Positions 46,476 through 56,348 of a stretch of 64,000 bases of DNA are shown piece by piece (within the stretch, counting starts at the first letter, position 1; each line of letters starts with the position of its first letter). The stretch spans positions 27,702,553-27,766,552 of the forward strand of contig CM039129.1 of NCBI GenBank assembly GCA_022036555.1, given 5' to 3'. This DNA comes from Microstegium vimineum (Eukaryota > Streptophyta > Magnoliopsida > Poales > Poaceae). The notes beneath the pieces are model-generated. The model did not search any database and had not been told where the DNA came from. It saw nothing but the letters and a program-made list of their open reading frames with translations. A program made the translations under genes and the position numbers.

Positions 46476-49400
46476 ATGCATAGATATTTGCATTCAAGAA
46501 GACTCATATATGGTTTTCTTATATATGAAGGTATGGCTGGACGTGTGCAAGAGTTCGTCACCATCCGCATTGGCTCCCTTTGGGTCGATGTGCCCATGGG
46601 TCCTGCTGTCTCCAACAACGCAAGTTCGCTCGACACCACAGCTGCCTCTCCAGCTGTGGTTGCTCAAGACCAAGAAGTTGACTCCAAGCCCGAGGAGGGC
46701 TTCACTCCTGTAACGTCCAAAGCTGCTAAGCGACGGGCAAGGAGAGTTGCTGCCAAGGCAAGGATGGCCTCTAATGAACGTGCCACCAACTGGCGCAAGG
46801 CCGCACCTTTCAACAAGGCTGCACCTACCAATGTTGTGGCTGCTAGCTCATCCAAACCCTCAAGCTCCAAGGTGGCGCGGAGCTTCCGCCCCGCCACACT
46901 TGGGGAGTGGCCTGTCTGCACCAAGAGGGCGTCGCCTGCCAAGTCGACTTCACTGATGGCATCCTCCTCATCAACTGCAAAAGCAAGAGGGGGAATGACA
47001 ACACCAACGCCACCAACTATTAACAAGTTGGGGGCTTGTCCACCCAAGCTTGCTCCAGGCATACTGGGGGCAGCTCCAACAAAGATCGCACCTACCACAA
47101 ATATTCCACCTCCAAGTAGGGGGATAGTGCTGCGGGATTCTCCTCAAAACCCACAGCCTAGCAACAAGGAAAAGGCTTCTATTAGCAAAGGAAAGGCCGG
47201 GGTAATAAAAAATAATTTGTCATCCAATCTTGACAACAACCCCTCTCACTCCATGGACCAAGAAAAGATGTTCATGGTTGGTGGTAATGAAATCCTGGTC
47301 ACGGTCACATCCTCAACCACAACGGTGGAGCACTTCCTGCGAGATGTCCGTAGTAAGGAGTCTAAGGCCCTCATAGTTGGCTTAGATACCGAGTGGTTTG
47401 AGTGGGACCGCAAGAAAATAGCCCTTATTCAGATATGTGTTGGCAAGAAGTGTCTTCTTTTCAAGGTCGGCCACGCCGGCATCATCCCCGATGATCTCAA
47501 AAGTTTCCTTGCGGACGAAAACCATGTTTTCGTTGGCGTTGCAATCGCTAATGACCTGGATCGGCTACGGGAAGGTCACCAAGTTGAACTTTCTAACAAG
47601 ATAGAGCTGCAAGCCATGGTGCCATTTATAATACCAGGCAAGCATTGGGACAATGTGCCAAGCCTTGCGACTCTCGCACAAGTGTTGTTGGGCGTGTCTG
47701 TGGAAGGAAAGGGTACTGCACTCCGTTATAAAGAGTGGGACAATGAGCTTCTGACAGACGACCAAATCAAATATGCATCCACCGATGTTGTCGTGCCATA
47801 CATGATCGGAGAGATGTTGCAGAATGAGTATGGTTGTAATCTTCATTTCGTGCAGTCTCCTAACCCTAGCTCTGACTCTTCGGGTGACATTGAAGACATA
47901 GAAGATCAACACGTACAGTTGTGTTTTATCGAGAATCAACAGACAAAAAGAATCCACACTTGCCCAGCTTGCCCAGCTTGCCCAGGTGTTGCAAAGCGAA
48001 AGAACTGGATGTGGAATGAAGCCTTTTCTCATGCTATGAGTCAAGCTTTCTCTGAAAAGGAAGGTACCGAAGAAAAGCAAAAACTCCATAAGCAGTTGCT
48101 ACGCAACCATGGTTTCCATGCTAGTACAAGTGATGACGATAGAAGCAATCCTAAAGATAGGGTGGAAATAATGATGGTAGAGTCTACATCATCATCCGAG
48201 AGTGACTCATCGACCAAGAGCCGACTCCGGGCCGAGGCCCCGAAATTCATTCCCACCATGGTCTGCAATCCCAGTTATGATCAGCCAAAGCATGAGCTTC
48301 GGTGGCAGGGGATTCACCTCTCCCTTAATGATATAAAGAGAGGATATGTGGATCCTGCTGCAACACTCTCTGATCCCATATCATCAGAGGTGGCGCTATC
48401 ACGACCTTCTGCACAAGCTTCTGTGTCCCCAAAGCGACACCGCCAAGAGCAACACAACATCCTTAAATCATGGGATGACTTCTCCAATGAACTTGACTCA
48501 ATGACCGATGCACAAAGGGCTCACGTTTGTGATTCACTCCTAGCCCAACAAAAAAGGGAGTATCACAGGATCCGAAATGCTGCAAGGCAAGCTTTCCAAG
48601 CGTCCATAGAAAGAACTATATGCCAAGATTTAAGGAAATTGTTACCTGGAGTATCTGCATCCTCGGATAATATTGAGGGTGAGATCATGCGTCGTGCTGA
48701 GACTCTAGCCAAATCACCTGAGTACCAAGAGTTCATAAAGAAGGACTCACGGCGAAAGAAATATGCAAAGCAAGCTGCAAATGTACGTGCAAAGCGTGCT
48801 AGCTTAAAAGAAAGAGAGCTAGCAATCCCGACAAACTCTACCTCTAGCAGGGTGCAAGGGGAAACATCTTCAACACCCACTGGCGACACCCAAAATGAGA
48901 TCAGGATAATCGCTCCGAGATTGAGGAGTGCGACAACAACGCCTTATCAACCCCCTCATAAAAGGGTTGTGAGTAATCGTTTCGAGGTATTTTCGTCTAT
49001 GCCGGTGGGTGTTGAGGAAGAGGATTGCAACACAAGCGATGCTTCTTCAGCTTCAACCCACTTTAAAAGGAAGAAGCCTCGCAACCAAATTCCATTGGGT
49101 CATCGTCCGGTGACTCGAAGCCAAACAAGTTCTGGTAATTTACAAAATCATGCGATCTATGTAGGGTCTTATAATCCCCTATTTAATGATCATTCTAATA
49201 TTGAAAATGAATTATTGGATACTGCAGGCTCAACTGATCCAAACCCACCAAACGGGGAAGATCCACAAGCCCCAAGTGATATCGGTTCACACTCTTCGCA
49301 TAATGAGAGTGAGCCTAGCGAGGCTGAACAAGTCCTTGCCACCAATGATGGACAATCCGTGCAAGAGCAAATGAATCAAATGATGGCTGCATTGCAGCAA

Positions 49401-49574
49401 AAAGAAGAAGAGTTGGCCGCACTCCGTGAGCAGGTGACCAACGCCAGAAATAATACAAATGGGGCCAATGCATCGACCAGTCAGAATGATCCTCCTCCTC
49501 ATCCTTCGGCAAATCAGGATGGTCCTCATCGCCACCCTCAACCTGAAATTACCTTGAAAGCATACAAAGGATGA
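46476..49574 (+). CDS. ORF1 of element 4 with a DEDDy (Werner-type) 3'-5' exonuclease domain
   Basis: 1032 codons upstream of gag. The ATG at 46533 (MAGRVQEF) is an alternative start. Residues ~20-270: Ala/Ser/Lys-rich with a nuclear-signal-like AAKRRARRVAAKAR. Residues ~285-450: RNase-H-fold exonuclease of the WRN type, with Asp304 and Glu306 in VGLDTEW, Asp360 in VAIANDLDRL, Tyr433 and Asp437 in YASTD, so all five catalytic residues are present. Then a CPACPACPG repeat, a long basic helical region and a C-terminal coiled coil (MMAALQQKEEELAALREQV). Exonucleases of this family trim DNA or RNA 3' ends. Tat elements often have an extra ORF here but I know of none with this domain. The stop TGA overlaps the gag ATG (ATGA), probably through loss of one base near 49555. 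Confidence 0.85.
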   Translation: MHRYLHSRRLIYGFLIYEGMAGRVQEFVTIRIGSLWVDVPMGPAVSNNASSLDTTAASPAVVAQDQEVDSKPEEGFTPVTSKAAKRRARRVAAKARMASNERATNWRKAAPFNKAAPTNVVAASSSKPSSSKVARSFRPATLGEWPVCTKRASPAKSTSLMASSSSTAKARGGMTTPTPPTINKLGACPPKLAPGILGAAPTKIAPTTNIPPPSRGIVLRDSPQNPQPSNKEKASISKGKAGVIKNNLSSNLDNNPSHSMDQEKMFMVGGNEILVTVTSSTTTVEHFLRDVRSKESKALIVGLDTEWFEWDRKKIALIQICVGKKCLLFKVGHAGIIPDDLKSFLADENHVFVGVAIANDLDRLREGHQVELSNKIELQAMVPFIIPGKHWDNVPSLATLAQVLLGVSVEGKGTALRYKEWDNELLTDDQIKYASTDVVVPYMIGEMLQNEYGCNLHFVQSPNPSSDSSGDIEDIEDQHVQLCFIENQQTKRIHTCPACPACPGVAKRKNWMWNEAFSHAMSQAFSEKEGTEEKQKLHKQLLRNHGFHASTSDDDRSNPKDRVEIMMVESTSSSESDSSTKSRLRAEAPKFIPTMVCNPSYDQPKHELRWQGIHLSLNDIKRGYVDPAATLSDPISSEVALSRPSAQASVSPKRHRQEQHNILKSWDDFSNELDSMTDAQRAHVCDSLLAQQKREYHRIRNAARQAFQASIERTICQDLRKLLPGVSASSDNIEGEIMRRAETLAKSPEYQEFIKKDSRRKKYAKQAANVRAKRASLKERELAIPTNSTSSRVQGETSSTPTGDTQNEIRIIAPRLRSATTTPYQPPHKRVVSNRFEVFSSMPVGVEEEDCNTSDASSASTHFKRKKPRNQIPLGHRPVTRSQTSSGNLQNHAIYVGSYNPLFNDHSNIENELLDTAGSTDPNPPNGEDPQAPSDIGSHSSHNESEPSEAEQVLATNDGQSVQEQMNQMMAALQQKEEELAALREQVTNARNNTNGANASTSQNDPPPHPSANQDGPHRHPQPEITLKAYKG

Positions 49575-50896
49575 TTTCCGAGGGCGTGAAAGCGCAATAT
49601 ATGCAAACTCATTACTCCATGCGCCCTGGGTATGTCAAGCCCTATCCGCCGGAAGTAGATATGATACCATTTCCAAGCAATTATCGCCAGCCGCAATTCA
49701 GCAAGTTCAATGGGACTGGGTCACCACATGAACATGTGGCTCATTTCCTCGCTGCGTGCCAAGATACAGCGCATAATGGAGCTCTCCTCCTACGTCAGTT
49801 TGTGCAAACATTATCAGGTCCAGCTTTCACATGGTATAGCAAGTTGGCACCAGGCTCAGTCCGCACATGGGAACAAATGCAGGACGCCTTCTTAGAGCGC
49901 TTTTATAGCACTCAAAGGATGGTGGGAATAACTGAGCTCACTCAAACTATGCAAAGGCCAAATGAGAAGGCTGCGGACTTCATAAATAGATGGAGGAATT
50001 TAAGCCTCCACTGCCCACAGCCAATCACCGAACCCGAAGCGGTTCGTATGTGTATGAACAACTTGAGTCCAGACATGGCCATTCACCTGCAAGGTGTGAG
50101 GCCAATAACTTTTGAAGAGTTGTCTTCAAAGGCTACAGACATAGAAAATTATATGCATCACCTGTCTCGTCCGCCAAGGACATTCAATAAAGCACCGTTG
50201 GACAAAAGTAACCCACGAGATAAGCCCACCTCCTCCAAGCCAAAACAAGTGCAAGCTATGGAGGCAACAATGGCACCCCGAAAGTTCCAACCTGGGGGTA
50301 CGTCCACAAGAATGCCAAACAAAGAAGGTGCACCCGCTCCTAGGAGACCAACTCTTAGTGAGCGACAAAATCAGAAATATTCCTTCCCTGTTGAAGAAGT
50401 GGATGATCTGTTCATGGGATTGAGGGAATTAGGACTCAATGAGCTCCCTAAACCAAAGAGGCCCGAGGAAGCTTCTAAATTTGATGATCCTAATTTCTGC
50501 CACTACCATCGCATCCTAGGCCATACACTGAAAGATTGCTTTGTGGTCAAGAACTTAATACAAAAGCTCATAGATGAAGGCACCTTAGATGCTGATCAAC
50601 AGAAAGACATGACGAAAGGGAAGAAAACGGCAACGTCAAATGTCGCCACCTTTCAAAATGATTTGGTGAGTCGTGCAGCTCCAAAAATAGGGCCAAATTA
50701 TGATCAATATATGATATCAAAACCTGAACATGTTAATGTGTCTTTCTCAGGATATCCAAAACAGCAAGCTGAGTGCCAGCATGAAGGCAAGACTTTCCTT
50801 CGATGGATCCACTCCCAAAAGGAGGACCATCAAGTTCCCAAAGATCCGGAGAGCGTCGACAGCAACTCTCAAGGCGATTTGCTCTACGACGAATGA
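49571..50896 (+). CDS. Gag of element 4
   Basis: 441 codons. Typical Tat capsid region: YSMRPGYVKPYP, IPFPSNYRQPQFSKFNGTG, SPHEHVAHFLAACQDTA, LLLRQFVQTLSGPAFTWYS and FLERFYSTQRMVGITELTQT, then a Lys/Pro-rich part and a half knuckle (FCHYHRILGHTLKDC). Forms the particle core. The frame relative to ORF1 is shifted; the sequence just before the ATG (LESIQR in this frame) suggests the two were once continuous. The end overlaps the protease frame. Confidence 0.88.
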   Translation: MISEGVKAQYMQTHYSMRPGYVKPYPPEVDMIPFPSNYRQPQFSKFNGTGSPHEHVAHFLAACQDTAHNGALLLRQFVQTLSGPAFTWYSKLAPGSVRTWEQMQDAFLERFYSTQRMVGITELTQTMQRPNEKAADFINRWRNLSLHCPQPITEPEAVRMCMNNLSPDMAIHLQGVRPITFEELSSKATDIENYMHHLSRPPRTFNKAPLDKSNPRDKPTSSKPKQVQAMEATMAPRKFQPGGTSTRMPNKEGAPAPRRPTLSERQNQKYSFPVEEVDDLFMGLRELGLNELPKPKRPEEASKFDDPNFCHYHRILGHTLKDCFVVKNLIQKLIDEGTLDADQQKDMTKGKKTATSNVATFQNDLVSRAAPKIGPNYDQYMISKPEHVNVSFSGYPKQQAECQHEGKTFLRWIHSQKEDHQVPKDPESVDSNSQGDLLYDE

Positions 50897-52098
50897 TGGA
50901 AAAGGGCGAAGGCCCGCGCTTCTACCAAAATATTAAGAAGCGCGAGGCCGACCCCCTCGAAAAGTACGATGCCTTCCCCATCGGAATGTTTGAGGATGAT
51001 GATGACGAGTCTCTTCACTTCCCTGAAGAAGAGACATTAGAAGTTGATGAAGTTCAGCTTAGATCAGGCCGTCAACTGCCTAGACCATCTCCTCAACAAA
51101 GAAATCCCCCAAATGTAACTCCGAGTGATGTAACTGACCATGTTCCCAATGTGTCGGTCAAATATGATGTAATCTCGCACTTGAAGAAAATACCAGCAAT
51201 GTTGTCTGTGTATGATGCTTTGTGTCTCTCTTCTGATTTACGAAAAGCATTTATTACCGCACTTTCATTTCCTGAAGATTATAGGGTTGAGGTTTCACAA
51301 GCAGAAGTAAAATTAGCTCGAGCTCAAAGTATTACCTTCAGTGATGAGGATCTGTTATTAGGGAATACAAAACATAACAGGCCCCTTTTCATGCTTGGTG
51401 AAATTGACGATCTTCCTATTAATCGTATAATGATTGATGGTGGTTCAGCCATAAACTTGTTGCCCATGCGCACTCTCAAAAAGATTGGATATTCCAAAGG
51501 AGATTTATGTCACTCGAATGTTGTCATCCATGGCTTCAATCAATCAGGCCAAGAAGCATTGGGTACCATATGTCTAGTTTTAAAGTTTGAAAGTTTCACG
51601 ACATATGTAAAGTTTTATGTGATTGATGCAGCAACCTCATATAATGCTCTCATTGGACGCCCATGGCTACATGAAAATAAAGTTATTCCATCTACTCTCC
51701 ATCAATGCATCAAGTACAAAGATCCTTCAGGAGATATAATAAGGATTTTTGCGGATAAGAAGCCATTTACCACGGCGGAAACCTTCTATGCTGACGCAAA
51801 GTTCTATTTTGAGCATGTTGATAAAGTCTCAAAGCCGAAACCAACATTACCATTAGAGGAAAATATCCCCAAGATAGAAGTTGGCGAGACTACATCAAGC
51901 AAAAAGGTATATCGGTATATACCAAATAACCAAAGGAAGAAAGGCGATCCTATATTTCGCATCATAAATAAAAAGCCCTCTCAAAATAGAGGTACTTCAT
52001 TTCCAACTCCCTTACCTCCTTTGGTGCAATATAACATTAAACAAGCCCAAAGTGAAAGAGACGTTAAAATAAAGGGTCTACACAAATTACTTTGTTAA
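50803..52098 (+). CDS. Protease region of element 4
   Basis: 431 codons, overlapping the gag end by 94 bases in another frame. Retropepsin-like core MIDGGSAINLLPM, with DGG where retroviral-type proteases have DSG/DTG, as in other Tat elements. It is followed by VIDAATSYNALIGRPWLH. It processes the polyprotein. Whether the frame change from gag is programmed or a defect is open. Confidence 0.78.
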   Translation: MDPLPKGGPSSSQRSGERRQQLSRRFALRRMMEKGEGPRFYQNIKKREADPLEKYDAFPIGMFEDDDDESLHFPEEETLEVDEVQLRSGRQLPRPSPQQRNPPNVTPSDVTDHVPNVSVKYDVISHLKKIPAMLSVYDALCLSSDLRKAFITALSFPEDYRVEVSQAEVKLARAQSITFSDEDLLLGNTKHNRPLFMLGEIDDLPINRIMIDGGSAINLLPMRTLKKIGYSKGDLCHSNVVIHGFNQSGQEALGTICLVLKFESFTTYVKFYVIDAATSYNALIGRPWLHENKVIPSTLHQCIKYKDPSGDIIRIFADKKPFTTAETFYADAKFYFEHVDKVSKPKPTLPLEENIPKIEVGETTSSKKVYRYIPNNQRKKGDPIFRIINKKPSQNRGTSFPTPLPPLVQYNIKQAQSERDVKIKGLHKLLC

Positions 52099-55000
52099 AT
52101 AAAGATGATCAAACATTACCTATCTCTTTATATGACGACAAAATTCTTTACATTATGCAACAGATGGGATATGATATATCTACTGGCCCGTCTTTATGTG
52201 ATGGCCGGGGGCAGCTCGCACCTTTCGAAAAGTTGTTGTCTCAGGCTCAACTCAATGCTCTACATCAAGATGAAGTGTTGAAAGAAGAGAAATATGGTTT
52301 AGGCTATGAAGTTAATATGACTTCCACTGAACCTCTCGATGCTACTGAAGCCTCTCCACAAATGGAAGACGGAAATCAACCAACTACTGATGAGTTGGAA
52401 GAAATTAATATTGGCACGGACGATGATCCCCGTCCAATCTTCATTAGCAAACGTTTATCCAAAGAAAGTAAGAAAGAATACCATAAATTTCTTTCTGCAA
52501 ATAAAGATATATTTGCTTGGTCTTATGAAGAAATGCCAGGTTTAGATCCAATGGTGGCTGAACATAAATTGGCCGTCCGAAAGGATGTCACTCCGGTGAA
52601 GCAAGGACAAAGAAGATATCGTCCTGAACTTCTCCCGCAAATAGAAGCTGAGGTCGATAAACTCATTGCTGCCGGGTTTATTCGAGAAGTAAAATACCCG
52701 AAATGGGTGTCTAGTATTGTACCCGTTAAAAGAAAAATGGGAAGATACGTGTGTGTGTTGATTTTAGAGATTTAAACAAAGCATGTCCAAAAGATGAGTT
52801 TCCAATTCCGATCTCTGAAATCCTTATTGACGCCACTATGGGGTATGAAATATTCTCCTTCATGGATGGCTTTTCTGGCTACAATCAAATAAAAATGTCG
52901 CCAGAAGATGAAGAGTTAACAGCATTTCGTACACCTAAAGGCATATTCTGTTATAAAGTCATGCCCTTTGGATTGAAAAATGCGGGTGCCACGTATCAAC
53001 GGGCGATGGCCATTATTTTAGATGGCTTATTGTATGAAATCGTTGAGTGCTATATAGACGATATTGTGGTAAAGTCTAAGCGCGAGAAAGATCACTTAAA
53101 ACACTTGGAAGAAGTGTTTACACGCCTTAGAAAGCACAAATTGAAAATGAATCCTATGAAGTGTGCCTTCGGGGTGTCCTCAGGGAAATTCCTGGGTTTC
53201 GTGGTCACTAAACATGGCGTTGAGATCGACCCTACTAAAATAAAGACAATTGTCGACATGCCTCGACCAACAAACTTGCACGAATTAAAGAGCCTCCAAG
53301 GCCATTTAGCGTATATTAGGAGATTCATCTCAAATTTATCCGGGAGGTGCAAGCCTTTCTCTCGGCTCATGAAGAAAGGAGTCCCGTTCCAATGGGATCA
53401 AGCATGTCAAAATGCTTTTGATGATATAAAGAAATATTTAACGAACCCTCCTGTGTTGTGCGCGCCAATTAAAGGGCGGCCACTAATCCTCTATACAGCA
53501 GCTATGCCAACTTCATTAGGCGCTTTATTAGCACAAACCAATGATGAAGGGAAAGAGGTCTCACTATATTACTTAAGCCGCACCCTGCTGGGGGCAGAGT
53601 GCAACTATCCGGATATAGAAAAAATATGCCTAGCACTTGTATTTGCAGCTCAAAAACTCCGTCATTACATGTTAGAACACACCGTGCATCTCGTATCGAG
53701 AGCTGATCCACTCCGACATATTTTAAGTAAAATGACATTATCAGGTAGATTGGCCAAGTGGGCGATGATCCTTTCACAATTTGATATTGTATTTGTGCCA
53801 CAAAAAGCCGTTAAGGGTCAAGCTTTGGCTAATTTTCTAGCTGCACATCCTATACCTGACGACTTTCCCATCGACGATGATCTACCAGATGAGGAAGCCT
53901 TCACCACTACGGTATCTAATCCTACGTGGCAAATGTATTTTGATGGCGCTTGCCGAAAGTCGGGAGCAGGTGCAGGAGTTGTATTTGTCACACCCGATGA
54001 AGCGATATTCCCATATTCTTTCACACTCACTTCGGCGGTCTCAAATAATGCTGCTGAATATGAGGCGCTAATTATTGGGCTTGAGATAGCTCACAATATG
54101 GGCTTAAACACACTCTCTATATATGGAGACTCCCAATTAATAGTCAATCAATTGTTGGGAACATATACAGTAAAGAAAGAAGGGCTTGTACCTTATTTTA
54201 AGAAAGCAAAAGAACTAATGACTAGGTTTGCTGATTTGAAAATTCAGCATGTCGTAAGAAGCCAAAATGAGAAAGCCGATGCATTGGCAAGCTTAGCTGC
54301 CAGCATGTCAATAAATCCATGTCAAACTATGGACGTTCATGTGGAGGAGCGAAGAGTTCTTCCCGTACTTGCTGAGGAAGAGAATATATTATCTACTTCG
54401 GCCATGACTATAGATACGTGTGAAATCGAGATGGGTGATTGGAGAACACCTTTTCTGGATTATTTGCTCCATGGATATTTGCCCTTGGATTCTAGTCAAA
54501 GGTCTAGGATCCGAAAGAGGTCAATTAACTATACGTGTATAAATGATACACTCTATCGACGCTCTTGCGATGGCATTTTGCTACGTTGCCTTGCCGGTGG
54601 TGAAATAATTGAAGCTTTGAAAGAAGTTCACTCTGGAGTATGCGGCGCGCACCAATCTGGACCAAAGCTCCATTACCAATTAAAACATTTGGGTTATTAT
54701 TGGCCTACAATGTTTGTTGATTCTATGGAATTCGCAAAGAAATGCCATGAATGTCAAATACATGGTAATTTTATACACCAACCCCATGAACCGTTACATC
54801 CAACCAACATGTCTTGGCCCTTTGAAATGTGGGGAATGGATGTAGTCGGGCCAATAAATCCCCCATCCTCTAAGGGGCACAGGTTTATCCTTGCCGCGAC
54901 CGACTACTTCTCTAAGTGGGCGGAAGCCATAGCACTAAAAGAGGTTAAAGCAGAAAATGTGGAAAATTTTATAAGGACGAACCTTATATATCGGTTTGGG

Positions 55001-55690
55001 GTTCCAGCTCGAATCATATCCGATAATGGAACAAATTTTAAGAATCGGCAAATAGAGAAAATGTGTGCCAAATTCAAAATTAAGCACCATTTCTCTACTG
55101 GCTATAACCCATCTGCTAACGGTCAAGCGGAAGCATTCAATAAAGTGCTATGCAAATTGCTTAAAAAGGTTGTCTCGCAAAACAAGAGACATTGGCATGA
55201 AAAATTGCTTGAAACTTTGTGGGCGTATAGAACCACGACCCGGACGCCAACGAAAATGACGCTTTACTCGCTTGTATATGGAGGAGAGGCGGTCTTACCG
55301 TTGGAGGTGCAAATCGCCTCCTTACGCGTTGCTATCCGAGAAGAACTCAATGAGGATGAACCGGCGAAATTACGCCTAAAAGAACTAGATAATCTCGAAG
55401 AAAAACGGCTTCAAGCGTTGCAAAATTTGGAGGCATACCAAGCTAGAATGTCTCGAGCGTTCGATAAATGTGTAAAAAGGAGGTCGTTCAAAGAAGGGGA
55501 TTTGGTTCTCGCAGTTATTCGGCCTATGAACATCACACATAAGATGCAAAGTAAATTCGAGCCTAAATGGGAAGGCCCATATATTGTAAAAGACGTCTAC
55601 TCTAGTGGCGCTTACAGAATCATATCTCCGGACGGGGAATATTGCCCACCGCGGGTAAATGGAAAATTCCTAAAGCGTTACTACGCGTAA
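52092..55690 (+). pseudogene. RT, dual RNase H and integrase of element 4, one frameshift
   Basis: Two open frames, 52092-52775 and 52751-55690 (979 codons), join near 52733, where a run of A appears one base short (VPVKRK, then VCVDFRDLNKACPKDEFP). RT catalytic YIDD at residues 101-104 of the second frame. A degenerate RNase H (LGALLAQTND) and a second RNase H (MYFDGACRKSGAG, Asp398) follow. Integrase has the H/C zinc site (HSGVCGAHQS...CHECQ), Asp697, Asp758 and Glu794 with DD35E spacing, and a C-terminal KFEPKWEGPYIV segment. RT before integrase is the Ty3/gypsy order; two RNase H domains mark the Tat lineage. Confidence 0.9.
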
Positions 55691-55724
55691 AAACCTCCAT
55701 TGCTTCATGAGACTAAACTGAAGT

Positions 55725-55773
<49 letters not shown>

Positions 55774-55960
55774 TCGACATCCTCCATTGCTTTACGAGGC
55801 TAAACTGAAGCTAAAGTAGCAAAGTTAAAAAATATATATATATACACGCTCCGCAGCTTTCACGAGCCTAAACTGAAGCTTAAAAAAAAAAAAAAAAAAA
55901 AAAATCAATCATATGCTCCATTACTGCATGAGTGTAAACTGCAGCGCCAAAGACTATATA
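55691..55960 (+). repeat. Array of ctaaactgaag units separated by poly-A
   Basis: Four variants of cctccattgcttcatgagac + taaactgaag start near 55693, 55782, 55847 and 55913. The first is followed by A46 (55726-55771), the third by A23 (55882-55904). Located between the pol stop and the antisense gene. Confidence 0.8.
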
Positions 55961-56348
55961 AAGTCCCGCATTAGCCTGACCTGCGAGAAGTAAACATACA
56001 TGGCCATTGCGTCATAATAAACTAGCTAAAGTGCTAGTAATCAATAAAGTTTATTGTATAAACACCACACAAACTTCAGTGCATAGAGGTGCAGGATATT
56101 AACGCACTGATCATATACAATAAAAAAGAAAGGAACAGACAAACAGGTTTCTCAAATGCATTGGAAATAAACAAAGATCCCAATGCATATCTGAATTAAC
56201 AAATAGTTCAAAAGATACCAACTAATGATTTCAGAACCAAATTAAATATGACGACGCAACGTCCAGCAAATGAAAGCGAATAAATGTTCAGAACTAATTT
56301 ATTCAGAGTCTGATTCGAGACTTAATAAAGCTGATGAAACTGGATCCA

